This document shows positions 1-6,443 of a DNA stretch of 11,210 bases, piece after piece (position 1 is the stretch's first letter; each line of letters starts with the position of its first letter). Below the pieces are notes generated by a model. That model did no database searches. It worked only from the letters and a program-made list of their open reading frames with translations, and had not been told where the DNA came from. Position numbers and translations under genes: made by a program. The stretch is from Sva-07 sp031426215 (GTDB lineage Bacteria > Actinomycetota > Acidimicrobiia > Acidimicrobiales > Ilumatobacteraceae), in assembly GCA_031426215.1 (NCBI GenBank), contig JANPKU010000123.1, positions 1 through 11,210 on the forward strand. The letters run 5' to 3'.

Positions 1-1248
1 CTTGACCCGATCGACGAGGTACAGGAACCCTTCGTCATCGAGGTATCCGGCGTCACCGGTTCGATACCAACCGTCGCGGAATGCCTCTGCCGTCGCCTCG
101 GGCTGGTTCCAGTAGCCGCGCATGAAGTTGCCGGCGCGAGCACACACCTCGCCACGCTCGCCCGTGGGGACCATCTGGCCGTCCTCGTCGCGAATCGTGA
201 TCACCGCACCCTGAACCGTTCTGCCGGCCGAGCGGAGCCGGTTACCGCCGAGGCGGTGATCGCTGGCGTCGAGCCAGGTCAGCAACGAGGAACACTCGGT
301 CATCCCGTACCCCTGGGTGATGTCGAGTTCCGGGTACATCTCGAGCAGCCGGGTGAGCAGACCGGTCGGCATGGGCGACGCACCGTAGGTGAGCTTGCGA
401 AGCGAGGCCAGCCGCTCCGGTCGGAACTCCGGGTGGTCGAGCATCATGGCGATCATCGTGGGAACCATCACGGTCTGCGTCACCTGATGTCGCTCGATGA
501 GTTCCATTGCCGGCCCCGGATCGAAGAGCGGCAGGAACACCGATTGTCCACCTGCCGAGGGGGTGCCGACGATCCCGCCCATCGATGCAGCGTGGAACAT
601 CGGGGTCTGATGAAGGTACACCGAGTCCTCGTCGAGGCCCACCTTCAAACCCATGTGGTACAGGTTCAACATCTCGGCTCGCTGGTCGAGCATCACGCCC
701 TTCGGAAGCCCCGTGGTGCCGCCGGTGTACATCAAGACGGCAAGGTCATCTTCTTCGGGTTCGTCGGGGATCAACGGTTGGGCTCCGGCGATCAGGTCCT
801 CGTACAGCAGGTCGTGTGGCAGTTCGATGCCGTCGGGCGGCTCGCCGATCAACACCATGTGACGAATCGGGTTCGGCCCGTCGCTGGCCGCGAGCGCGTT
901 GGCGAGGTGCTGGGCGAAGAAGACGTCGACGAACACCACGTCGGTCCCCGAATCACGCACGATGTGATCGAGTTCTCGTCCGGCCAACCGCAAGTTCAGC
1001 GGGTTGATGACACCGGCGCCGAGGAACGCTGCGTGGTACAGCTCGAGGAACTGGTGGCTGTTCGTGGCCATCACGGCGAATCGATCGGTGGGTCCGACCC
1101 CGAGGTCGGCCAACGCGCTGCACAGCCGGAACACACGATCACCGTGCTCGGCATACGTGCCGGTGTAGTCGCCGTCGTGGACCGCCGTCCGGCCGGCGTA
1201 CCGTTCGATCGCCGGCAACAGCAGGCGGTGATACACGAGTTCCTTCAT
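1..1248 (-). CDS. Acyl-CoA synthetase / fatty-acid-CoA ligase (AMP-binding), 3' end missing
   Basis: This is the first 416 residues of an ANL-superfamily adenylating enzyme. Such enzymes activate a carboxylic acid with ATP to an acyl-adenylate and then load it on CoA. Visible motifs are the phosphate-binding loop YTGGTTGLPKG (174-184), the YGMTE motif (314-318) and YRTGD (395-399), whose Asp binds the ribose. The frame ends at the window edge in LVDRVK, just where the hinge begins, so the small C-terminal domain with the catalytic lysine is not seen. Start: ATG 1248 gives the family-like beginning MKELVYHRLLLPAIERYA and lies 7 bases after a -10-like GATACT. In-frame ATGs at 1299 and 1335 would add 17 or 29 residues, partly Arg-rich and unlike the family. 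The acid substrate cannot be told; short, medium, long or aromatic acids are all possible. It is divergent from the lipoprotein hydrolase gene. Confidence 0.93.
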   Translation of the reverse strand, partial: MKELVYHRLLLPAIERYAGRTAVHDGDYTGTYAEHGDRVFRLCSALADLGVGPTDRFAVMATNSHQFLELYHAAFLGAGVINPLNLRLAGRELDHIVRDSGTDVVFVDVFFAQHLANALAASDGPNPIRHMVLIGEPPDGIELPHDLLYEDLIAGAQPLIPDEPEEDDLAVLMYTGGTTGLPKGVMLDQRAEMLNLYHMGLKVGLDEDSVYLHQTPMFHAASMGGIVGTPSAGGQSVFLPLFDPGPAMELIERHQVTQTVMVPTMIAMMLDHPEFRPERLASLRKLTYGASPMPTGLLTRLLEMYPELDITQGYGMTECSSLLTWLDASDHRLGGNRLRSAGRTVQGAVITIRDEDGQMVPTGERGEVCARAGNFMRGYWNQPEATAEAFRDGWYRTGDAGYLDDEGFLYLVDRVK

Positions 1249-1255
1249 TCCTCGG

Positions 1256-1261
1256 AGTATC
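1256..1261 (-). promoter_or_regulatory. Candidate -10 element of a leaderless acyl-CoA synthetase transcript
   Basis: The minus strand reads GATACT, then 7 bases, then ATG at 1248. This spacing puts the transcription start at or next to the start codon. There is a GAGGA directly before the ATG, but it sits too close (no spacer) to work as a normal Shine-Dalgarno site. The pattern matches those of the hydrolase, ATPase and phosphatase genes in this window. No convincing -35 is visible. Confidence 0.45.
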
Positions 1262-1371
1262 GGCTCGCGGCGTCGGCCGCACCAGAGTCGAAGGACCATC
1301 GACGCGCCGTCGCCCACTGCATCCAGCTGAGACATGCTGGCCCGGCTTCGCGCTGACGGCGCTCCGACATC

Positions 1372-1377
1372 TACGCT
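1372..1377 (+). promoter_or_regulatory. Candidate -10 element of the lipoprotein hydrolase gene
   Basis: TACGCT lies 10 bases before the ATG at 1388, with no Shine-Dalgarno sequence in between, as expected of a leaderless or near-leaderless transcript. The spacing is slightly longer than in the other three candidates. Together with the minus-strand element at 1256-1261, it makes 1249-1387 a 139-base divergent promoter region with nothing else recognisable in it. Confidence 0.45.
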
Positions 1378-1387
1378 CACCGCCGAC

Positions 1388-2602
1388 ATGAGACGCCTTC
1401 TGCCCGCCCTGTTCGCAACCGCGCTGATCGCCGCTGCCTGCGGCTCCGACTCCGACGGTGACTCCAGTGACGCCACCGTCACGACCGTCACCACCACCGA
1501 AACGACGCAACCCACTCCGCCCGAGACGACCGAGGCTGCGCCGACCACGACCACCGAGCCCGACGACACCGCCCCGGAGACCACCGAAGCGCCCGAGCCC
1601 GAGGTGACGGCGCAAGATCTGGCTGGACCCGGTCCGTACGCCGTGGGTGTCACCACCCGCACACTCCCAGAAGGTGGGCTGGTCGAGATCTGGTACCCAG
1701 CCGACGAGTCGACCCGCGGTGGCACCGACATCTACGACGTGCGGTCCTTCCTGCCCACCGGAGTTGCCGACCTCATCTCCGGCGACATCGACGACTCGTT
1801 CACCATCGACGCAACCCGCGATGCCGCTGCTGCGCCGGACGGACCGTTCCCGATCGTGTTGTTCAGCCACGGAGCGTCCGCGTTCCGCGTCCAGTCGAGC
1901 CACATCGCCCAGCACCTTGCAACGTGGGGAATCGTCACTGCGTCGACCGACCATCCGAGCCGTGACCTGCTGAACTCACTCGGAGGCACCGCCGAGGGTC
2001 AGCCGGAGTCGGCCGAGCAGATGCGTTCGATGCGGACCTTGCTCACCACGTTGGACGATGACGCCCAGCTCGCCGGCGCCCTCGACAACGACCGCGTCGC
2101 ACTCGGTGGCCACTCGGCCGGCGGAGGCACGATCAGCGAGGTCGCCCTCGATGGCGGCATCCTCGGCTACGTGTCGTACGCGTCCGGTCTCCGCGACAAC
2201 GTGCCCGAGATTCCGTCGCTGTTCCTCGCCGGCGAACTCGATGCCATCATCGAGTCGAGCCGCACGGTCGAGTCATTCGGTCTCGCACCTGCCCCTTCCT
2301 GGCTGTGGCTGTTCGCCGACACCGGTCACCTTGCGTTCTCCGATCTCTGCGCAATCGGCTCTGGCGACTCCAACCTGATCGTGCTGGCCGAACAAGCCGG
2401 CCTCGGAGACTTCATCGACGACCGGCTGCGAACGCTCGCTACCGACGGTTGCGACGACCCGAACCGCCCCGTCCAGGAGGTGTGGCCCGGCATCGATCAG
2501 GCCGCCACCGGTTTCTATCGCTGGGTGTTCGGTCTCGACGCCGAGCCGATCGGTCTCGACGAGTCGTTCGTCACCGACGGCGTCACCATCACGTCGAAGT
2601 AG
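1388..2602 (+). CDS. Lipoprotein alpha/beta hydrolase, PAF-acetylhydrolase/dienelactone-hydrolase-like
   Basis: The 404-residue protein starts with a lipoprotein signal peptide (MRRLLPALFATALIAAAC); Cys18 is the predicted lipidated residue, so it should be anchored outside the membrane. Residues 21-75 are a low-complexity Thr/Glu/Pro linker. The hydrolase domain follows: FSHG (159-162, oxyanion-hole region), the nucleophile elbow GGHSAGG with Ser243, Asp285 in AGELDA and His314 in DTGHLAFSD, a full Ser-Asp-His triad by position. Cys321 and Cys355 could form a disulfide, which fits an exported enzyme. Family members cleave short-chain esters, phospholipids or polyesters; the substrate here is unknown. 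ATG 1388 is chosen because it begins the signal peptide; an in-frame ATG at 1334 would put 18 extra residues before it. The DUF1269 gene follows after 41 bases and may be co-transcribed. Confidence 0.92.
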   Translation: MRRLLPALFATALIAAACGSDSDGDSSDATVTTVTTTETTQPTPPETTEAAPTTTTEPDDTAPETTEAPEPEVTAQDLAGPGPYAVGVTTRTLPEGGLVEIWYPADESTRGGTDIYDVRSFLPTGVADLISGDIDDSFTIDATRDAAAAPDGPFPIVLFSHGASAFRVQSSHIAQHLATWGIVTASTDHPSRDLLNSLGGTAEGQPESAEQMRSMRTLLTTLDDDAQLAGALDNDRVALGGHSAGGGTISEVALDGGILGYVSYASGLRDNVPEIPSLFLAGELDAIIESSRTVESFGLAPAPSWLWLFADTGHLAFSDLCAIGSGDSNLIVLAEQAGLGDFIDDRLRTLATDGCDDPNRPVQEVWPGIDQAATGFYRWVFGLDAEPIGLDESFVTDGVTITSK

Positions 2603-2643
2603 CCGGGCACGGATCGGAGTCGACCGCTGGCACACTGCCGTTC

Positions 2644-3225
2644 ATGACCGACACCCCGTTCGACCCACCGGACCCATCACTGCGGGCAGGCATCCAGCCC
2701 GACGAGCGTGTGATCTCCGACCCGGGCGCGCCGGTGATCATCGGCGTGTCGTTCGATCGTCTGGTGCTGGCTCAGCAGTACCTGTTGGCGATGGGCGGTT
2801 TGAAGGACTCCGGCGCGTTGACGCTCCAGGACGCCGTGTTGGTCACCAAGAGCGAGGACGGTTCAGTGAAGGTGGTCGAGACGATCGATCCCACCCCCGG
2901 GCGAGCCGCACTCAACGGCGCGATGTGGACCAGCCTGCTGGGTCTCGTGCTCGGCGGTCCGGTCGGATGGATCGCCGGCCTCGGCATCGGCGCAGCGTCG
3001 GGGGCCGTGACGGCCAAGATCGTCGACCTCGGCATCCCCGACGAATGGGTTGCGTGGTTCCGCCATGCCGTCGAACCCGGCACCTCCACCGTGGTGATCC
3101 TCGCCGAGCACGTCCATGTCGCCGCGCTGGCCGACGAGGCACGCCGATTCGCCGGCGCCGAGTTGTTGTACACCTCGATGCCCGAGCACGCCTACGAGCA
3201 ACTCCGAGACGCCCTCGACAGCTGA
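2644..3225 (+). CDS. DUF1269-type protein with central glycine-rich hydrophobic segment
   Basis: This 193-residue protein has no known reaction. It has a polar, Pro-rich N-terminus (1-30), then an alpha/beta segment (31-80) starting VIIGVSFD and containing the phrase LQDAVLVTKSEDGSVKV, typical of the DUF1269 family. A glycine-rich hydrophobic stretch follows at about 95-125 (LLGLVLGGPVGWIAGLGIGA, a glycine-zipper-like pattern that may insert in or pack against a membrane), then a second alpha/beta segment that ends in YTSMPEHAYEQLRDAL. The length is usual for the family, and the protein has no signal peptide. ATG 2644 is the first plausible start after the upstream stop; no Shine-Dalgarno site is evident, and CACACT 7 bases upstream is only a weak -10 candidate. 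The gene shares direction with the hydrolase and ends 9 bases before a strong hairpin. Family assignment is from sequence pattern. Confidence 0.85.
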   Translation: MTDTPFDPPDPSLRAGIQPDERVISDPGAPVIIGVSFDRLVLAQQYLLAMGGLKDSGALTLQDAVLVTKSEDGSVKVVETIDPTPGRAALNGAMWTSLLGLVLGGPVGWIAGLGIGAASGAVTAKIVDLGIPDEWVAWFRHAVEPGTSTVVILAEHVHVAALADEARRFAGAELLYTSMPEHAYEQLRDALDS

Positions 3226-3234
3226 CCGCACCCG

Positions 3235-3281
3235 TTCTCGTGAACGAGGTGCGTATCAATGACGCACCTCGTTCACGAGAA
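3235..3281. terminator. Perfect 20-bp inverted repeat, probable bidirectional terminator
   Basis: Bases 3235-3254 (starting TTCTCGTGAACG) are the exact reverse complement of 3262-3281, with a 7-base loop ATCAATG. The repeat sits between the convergent stop codons of the DUF1269 gene (3225) and the amidase gene (3295), 9 and 13 bases away. That position suggests shared transcription termination for both strands. There is no T-run on either side, so it would be of the U-tract-less kind often proposed for high-GC actinobacteria. A protein-binding or cruciform role is an alternative. Confidence 0.8.
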
Positions 3282-3294
3282 GGTTCGATCGTCC

Positions 3295-4707
3295 TCAGGT
3301 TGCGGCGGGTGGAGGTTCGTAGCCGCCGAGCACCTCGGCCATGCACCGGGCGAAGGCCAGCGATGTTCGGTCGTGGAGATACGGCGCCACGACCTGGATG
3401 CCGACCGGCAGCCCGGCAACGGTCCTCCCGATCGGCGGCACCGTCACCGGGAGGTAGGCGCTGCCGACGAGGGCGCTCCAGCCGATGAGGTCGCTGTAGT
3501 GCCGGTTGTCGTTCTCGGCGAGCGTTGCGTGGGCCCAGTTCGAGCCCTCCGGCGACTGGACGTGACGGAACGGTGGCACGACCGTGACGGGGCACAGCAG
3601 CACGTCGATGTCGGTGAACAATTCGGCCCACCGCTGACGCACCACACCACGCTGACGATGCAGAACGTCCCAAGCTCGATGATCGAGGCCGCGCCCACTG
3701 CCGCTGGCCGCCGAGCTCTCGCTGTCGCTGTCGGAGATCTCGGTCGCCGACGAGATCAGCATCGACCCCTCACGAGCCGCCTGCGCCGGGTCGAGGTCGG
3801 GTCGCCGTTCGTGATCGATCCGGGCGCCCGCATCCTCCAACGCGGCGACCGCCTCGGCCATCACGTCACGCACCGCTGGGTCGACCGGCGCGAAGTCGTC
3901 GTCGAGCCACGCCGCCACCCGGAAGTCACCGAGCACGGTCGCCCTGGGTGCGGGAAGGTCGAGGCGCCACGCGGCCGAGTCGTCGGCGCTCGGACCGGCG
4001 AGGATGCCGAGCAGGAGTTCGAGGTCGTCGACCGAGCGGGCGATCGGGCCGAACACGTTGATGTCCGCGACGTTGCGGTGCGATGTCGGGTTGTCGAGGT
4101 AGCCGTGGGTCGGGATGATCCCGAAGCTCGGCTTGTGGCCGTACACGCCACAGAACGACGACGGCACCCGGATCGATCCACCGATGTCGGTACCGATCTC
4201 GAAGCCGGTGAACCCCATCGCCACGGCTGCAGCGGGACCACCCGACGACCCGCCCGGGGTGCGTTCGAGGTCCCACGGATTGTTGGTGGTCCCGAACATC
4301 TCGTTGTAGGTCTGGTAGTCGCCGGACCACCGTGGCACGTTCGTCTTGGCGAACACCACGGCACCGGCATCGCGAACACCGGCGACAACCGTTGCATCGA
4401 CCACGGGAACATGGTCGCCGAGCTCCACCGCTCCCCCGGTGGACCGAATCCCGGCAGTGGCGATTGCGTCCTTGATCGTCACGGGCACGCCGGCGAGCGG
4501 CCCGACAGGGCGCCCCACAGCACGCGCTTCGTCGATGGCTGCGGCCTCAGCGCGTGCTCGCTCCGGCTCGAGGGTGACCACTGAGTTGATCGGACCATCG
4601 AGCTGCTCGATGCGATCGAGGTGGTGATCGAGAAGCTCCCGTGCGGACACGGACCGGTTCTCGAGCGCTGCGGTGAGTGCGACCAGCGGTGACGTGGCAT
4701 CGATCAT
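3295..4707 (-). CDS. Amidase signature family enzyme (GatA/amidase-like)
   Basis: This 470-residue enzyme hydrolyses a carboxamide or related C-N bond by the Ser-cisSer-Lys mechanism. Lys79 lies in GVPVTIKDAI, the paired serines 154-155 in TPGGSSGGPAAAVA (one is the cis-serine), and the nucleophile Ser178 in GTDIGGSIRVPSSFCG, so the catalytic set is complete. The length fits the family. There is no signal peptide, so it is probably cytoplasmic. No gatB or gatC lies nearby, which argues against being the GatCAB tRNA amidotransferase subunit and for a free-standing amidase of unknown substrate. A Ser/Asp/Gly-rich low-complexity patch (SDSDSESSAASGSG) in the C-terminal half probably is a surface loop. 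ATG 4707 is chosen because MIDATSPLVALTAAL begins the conserved region. The frame stays open upstream to 4890, but that extension overlaps the cyclic-nucleotide-binding gene and reads as Ser/Cys-rich nonsense. Confidence 0.93.
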   Translation of the reverse strand: MIDATSPLVALTAALENRSVSARELLDHHLDRIEQLDGPINSVVTLEPERARAEAAAIDEARAVGRPVGPLAGVPVTIKDAIATAGIRSTGGAVELGDHVPVVDATVVAGVRDAGAVVFAKTNVPRWSGDYQTYNEMFGTTNNPWDLERTPGGSSGGPAAAVAMGFTGFEIGTDIGGSIRVPSSFCGVYGHKPSFGIIPTHGYLDNPTSHRNVADINVFGPIARSVDDLELLLGILAGPSADDSAAWRLDLPAPRATVLGDFRVAAWLDDDFAPVDPAVRDVMAEAVAALEDAGARIDHERRPDLDPAQAAREGSMLISSATEISDSDSESSAASGSGRGLDHRAWDVLHRQRGVVRQRWAELFTDIDVLLCPVTVVPPFRHVQSPEGSNWAHATLAENDNRHYSDLIGWSALVGSAYLPVTVPPIGRTVAGLPVGIQVVAPYLHDRTSLAFARCMAEVLGGYEPPPAAT

Positions 4708-4751
4708 CGCGCCATCAGAGCAGATCGGCGAATGGTTGCGCGCCGTCCAGA

Positions 4752-4765
4752 TCGCGTCGACGCGA
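4752..4765. repeat. Perfect 14-bp palindrome between cyclic-nucleotide-binding and amidase genes
   Basis: TCGCGTCGACGCGA is its own reverse complement. It lies 3 bases beyond the stop codon of the cyclic-nucleotide-binding gene and 44 bases before the amidase start, within a 61-base gap. It could be an operator or a small hairpin, but GC-rich palindromes with CG and TCGA steps also arise by chance in such genomes. Confidence 0.4.
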
Positions 4766-4768
4766 ACG

Positions 4769-5179
4769 TCAGGCTGCGGCGACGGTGCGCTGCACGGCGC
4801 CGTTGAGCACGACTCGGGAGAGCTTCGGGCACATGTCGAGCACCGTGGCGAACTCGGAGCGATTGAGCACATACACGATGGAATCGACAACGGCTGTCAC
4901 CGAAGCGTTGCGCGGCCTCAGGGTCAGCAACGCAAGTTCGCCGATGACCGCGCCTGGGCCGACGTGGACTTCGCGGTCACCGAGCTGGATACTGAACTCG
5001 CCATCGATCACGACGAAACATTCACGCCCGAGCGCGTCCGCACGAACAATCTCTTCCCCGGCAGCGATCTCGAGGGTGGTGGCATAGCGGTCGAGCTGCT
5101 CGAGCTCCTTCAGGGGAACGGTCGCGGCCAAGTCACTGGCGAGGAGTGTGGGATGGAGTCCGTGCTTGCGAGTGAACAT
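4769..5179 (-). CDS. Stand-alone cyclic-nucleotide-binding-domain protein
   Basis: The 136-residue protein is almost entirely one CRP/cNMP-binding beta-barrel domain. Helical residues 10-30 (TLLASDLAATVPLKELEQLD) lead into the barrel, which contains EIAAGEEIVRADALGRECFVVIDGEF-type strands and the phosphate-binding cassette IGELALLTLRPRNASVTA (79-96) with Gly80, Glu81 and Arg88/Arg90. A final helix follows (EFATVLDMCPKLSRVVL). No helix-turn-helix or other output domain is present, so it is not a CRP-type transcription factor as encoded; it may act by binding a partner. ATG 5177-5179 gives the usual domain start, with GAGGA 11 bases upstream. The frame is open further upstream, but that part overlaps the divergent ATPase gene. 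It is transcribed toward the amidase gene 61 bases away; the two could be co-transcribed. Ligand (cAMP, cGMP or none) is unknown. Confidence 0.88.
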   Translation of the reverse strand: MFTRKHGLHPTLLASDLAATVPLKELEQLDRYATTLEIAAGEEIVRADALGRECFVVIDGEFSIQLGDREVHVGPGAVIGELALLTLRPRNASVTAVVDSIVYVLNRSEFATVLDMCPKLSRVVLNGAVQRTVAAA

Positions 5180-5190
5180 GTCGTTGCTGA

Positions 5191-5195
5191 TCCTC
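5191..5195 (-). promoter_or_regulatory. Candidate Shine-Dalgarno site of the cyclic-nucleotide-binding gene
   Basis: GAGGA on the minus strand, 11 bases before the ATG at 5179. The spacing is a little long. It supports the short 136-residue form. Unlike its neighbours, this gene has no obvious -10 close to its start, so a 5' leader reaching into the 5196-5375 region is likely. Confidence 0.4.
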
Positions 5196-5274
5196 AGTTG
5201 TCGGTGATCTCGGGGGGTGTTCGCACCGTCGACGACGACGCGGCCTTCACCTACATCATCGACCCACCGGTCCC

Positions 5275-5302
5275 ATCTACGGCATAGATCTACGAGATAT
5301 CT
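5275..5302. promoter_or_regulatory. AT-richer repeat cluster in the divergent region before the ATPase and cyclic-nucleotide-binding genes
   Basis: ATCTACG occurs twice with a 13-base period (5275-5281 and 5288-5294). The palindrome AGATCT (5286-5291) overlaps the second copy and the palindrome AGATATCT (5295-5302) follows it directly. The cluster is visibly less GC-rich than its surroundings and lies in the 196-base gap between two divergent genes, where promoters and regulator sites are expected. No specific regulator can be named. Confidence 0.35.
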
Positions 5303-5362
5303 GACATCTTCACTGGCGATAGTTGCGGGGACGCCACAGCCGACCCCTCCCGTCATCGCCGA

Positions 5363-5368
5363 TAGCCT
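5363..5368 (+). promoter_or_regulatory. Candidate -10 element of a leaderless ATPase transcript
   Basis: TAGCCT (within GATAGCCT) lies 7 bases before the GTG at 5376, with no Shine-Dalgarno site between. The spacing equals that of the acyl-CoA synthetase and is near that of the phosphatase. No clear -35 is seen. Confidence 0.45.
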
Positions 5369-5375
5369 GTGCGCC

Positions 5376-6443
5376 GTGGAGGCAGGTCGCGACCGGATCG
5401 ACATCAGCGCGGTGGTCAAGCGATTCGGTGCTGTCGACGTCCTGCGCGACGTGACGCTCGACATCGATCCGCACGAGACGGTTGCACTACTCGGACCGAG
5501 CGGGTGCGGCAAGACGACGCTGTTGCGGTCGATCGCCGGGCTCGAACGTCTCGACGGTGGCACGATCAGCTTCGACGGTGACACGGTGAGCGGTCCCGGG
5601 GTGCACGTCAGGCCCGAGCACCGCCGCATCGGAATGGTGTTCCAGGACTGGGCGCTGTTTCCTCATCTCACCGTGGGCGAGAATGTGGAGTACGGGCTGC
5701 TGCGGGATGATCGTCGGGGTCACCGTGTCGACGAAACCCTCGAGTCCGTCGGTCTCGACGGGCTACGCGACCGCATGCCGGCGACGTTGTCAGGAGGCCA
5801 GCAGCAGCGAGTCGCGCTCGCGCGAGCGCTCGCTCCGCGACCGCGGGCGATCCTGCTCGACGAACCGTTCTCGAACCTCGATTCGGCGTTGCGTGTCCAG
5901 GTGCGCACCGAAGTACACCGGTTGCTCGCCGACGTCGGTGTGACGACCATCTTCGTGACCCACGATCAGGAGGAGGCGTTCGTGCTCGGTGATCGGGTCG
6001 CCGTCATGCACGACGGCAGGATCGAGCAGTACGCCCGTCCCGACGAGATCTACGTCCACCCGGCGACTCGCTGGATTGCCGATTTCGTCGGCGAGGCCAA
6101 CTTGGTGCCGGCGCAGGCATCCGGACAAACGGCCACGTCGACCATCGGCTCGATGCGCCTCGTCGAGGATCGAACCGGTGCCGTCGAGGTGTTGCTGCGG
6201 CCCGAACAAGTCGTGCTCGATCAGATCGACGAACACAGCGACCACACCGGCGCGGACGGCGAGCGATGCGGTACCGGGACCGTGGAACTGGTCGAGTACT
6301 ACGGCCACGACCACGTGAGCCTGGTGCGTCTCGACGATGGCTTGTCGCTGCGCAGCCGGTCTCCCGGAGCGCCTCGGTTCGTTCGCGGTCAGCGCGTCAG
6401 CGTGAGTTCGTCGTCGGTGGCGCTGCCGGCGTTCGACGTCTGA
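5376..6443 (+). CDS. Ferric-iron-type ABC transporter ATP-binding protein (FbpC-like)
   Basis: The 355-residue cytoplasmic ATPase drives an importer. All nucleotide-binding motifs are intact: Walker A GPSGCGKT (40-47), Q-loop Gln90 in MVFQDWALFPHLTV, signature LSGGQQQRVALARA (138-151), Walker B ILLDEP (159-164, catalytic Glu163), D-loop SNLD and switch His196 in FVTHDQEEA. After about residue 240 comes a TOBE-type regulatory region containing LLRPEQVVL and EYYGHDHVSLVRL. Overall it resembles the FbpC/PotA group; iron is inferred from the adjacent binding protein. GTG 5376 is chosen because residues after it match the family start (IDISAVVKRFGAVDVLRDV) and a -10-like element precedes it; the frame is open back to 5217, but that part overlaps the divergent gene and is low-complexity. 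Its last 55 bases overlap the 3' end of the convergent permease gene. Confidence 0.93.
   Translation: MEAGRDRIDISAVVKRFGAVDVLRDVTLDIDPHETVALLGPSGCGKTTLLRSIAGLERLDGGTISFDGDTVSGPGVHVRPEHRRIGMVFQDWALFPHLTVGENVEYGLLRDDRRGHRVDETLESVGLDGLRDRMPATLSGGQQQRVALARALAPRPRAILLDEPFSNLDSALRVQVRTEVHRLLADVGVTTIFVTHDQEEAFVLGDRVAVMHDGRIEQYARPDEIYVHPATRWIADFVGEANLVPAQASGQTATSTIGSMRLVEDRTGAVEVLLRPEQVVLDQIDEHSDHTGADGERCGTGTVELVEYYGHDHVSLVRLDDGLSLRSRSPGAPRFVRGQRVSVSSSSVALPAFDV
6389..6443. other. 55-base tail-to-tail overlap of ATPase and permease genes
   Basis: The plus-strand ATPase ends with TGA at 6441-6443, and the minus-strand permease ends with TGA at 6391-6389. Both proteins therefore take their last 17 residues and stop codon from the same 55 base pairs. 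The frames read through it as plausible polar tails (ATPase VSVSSSSVALPAFDV; permease SNAGSATDDELTLTR). No hairpin terminator is visible in or beside the overlap, so the two transcripts should be complementary at their 3' ends. Confidence 0.9.

Noticed and set aside
256..1356. A 366-codon plus-strand open frame opposite the acyl-CoA synthetase
   Set aside because: The minus strand encodes a clear adenylating enzyme with all motifs. The plus frame is His/Arg/Gly/Val-rich with no recognisable domain, as expected of an antisense frame in high-GC DNA.
3259..4584. A 441-codon plus-strand open frame opposite the amidase
   Set aside because: It is antisense to an intact amidase with its full catalytic set, has a biased Arg/Gly/His/Val composition, and begins inside the inverted-repeat terminator.
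3295..4707. GatA subunit of the tRNA amidotransferase
   Set aside because: The family is the same, but no gatB or gatC is adjacent, so a stand-alone amidase is the safer call.
4673..5287. A 204-codon plus-strand frame opposite the cyclic-nucleotide-binding gene
   Set aside because: It is antisense to a recognisable domain with its phosphate-binding cassette and has no family features itself.
5217..5375. N-terminal extension of the ATPase by 53 residues
   Set aside because: The extension is Ser/Thr/Pro/Arg-rich and unlike any ATPase start, and the family begins right after the GTG at 5376 that follows a -10-like element.
5180..5629. N-terminal extension of the cyclic-nucleotide-binding protein to 286 residues
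   Set aside because: The added 150 residues overlap the ATPase coding region and read as Ser/Arg/Pro-rich shadow sequence. The ATG at 5179 with GAGGA upstream gives the normal domain length.
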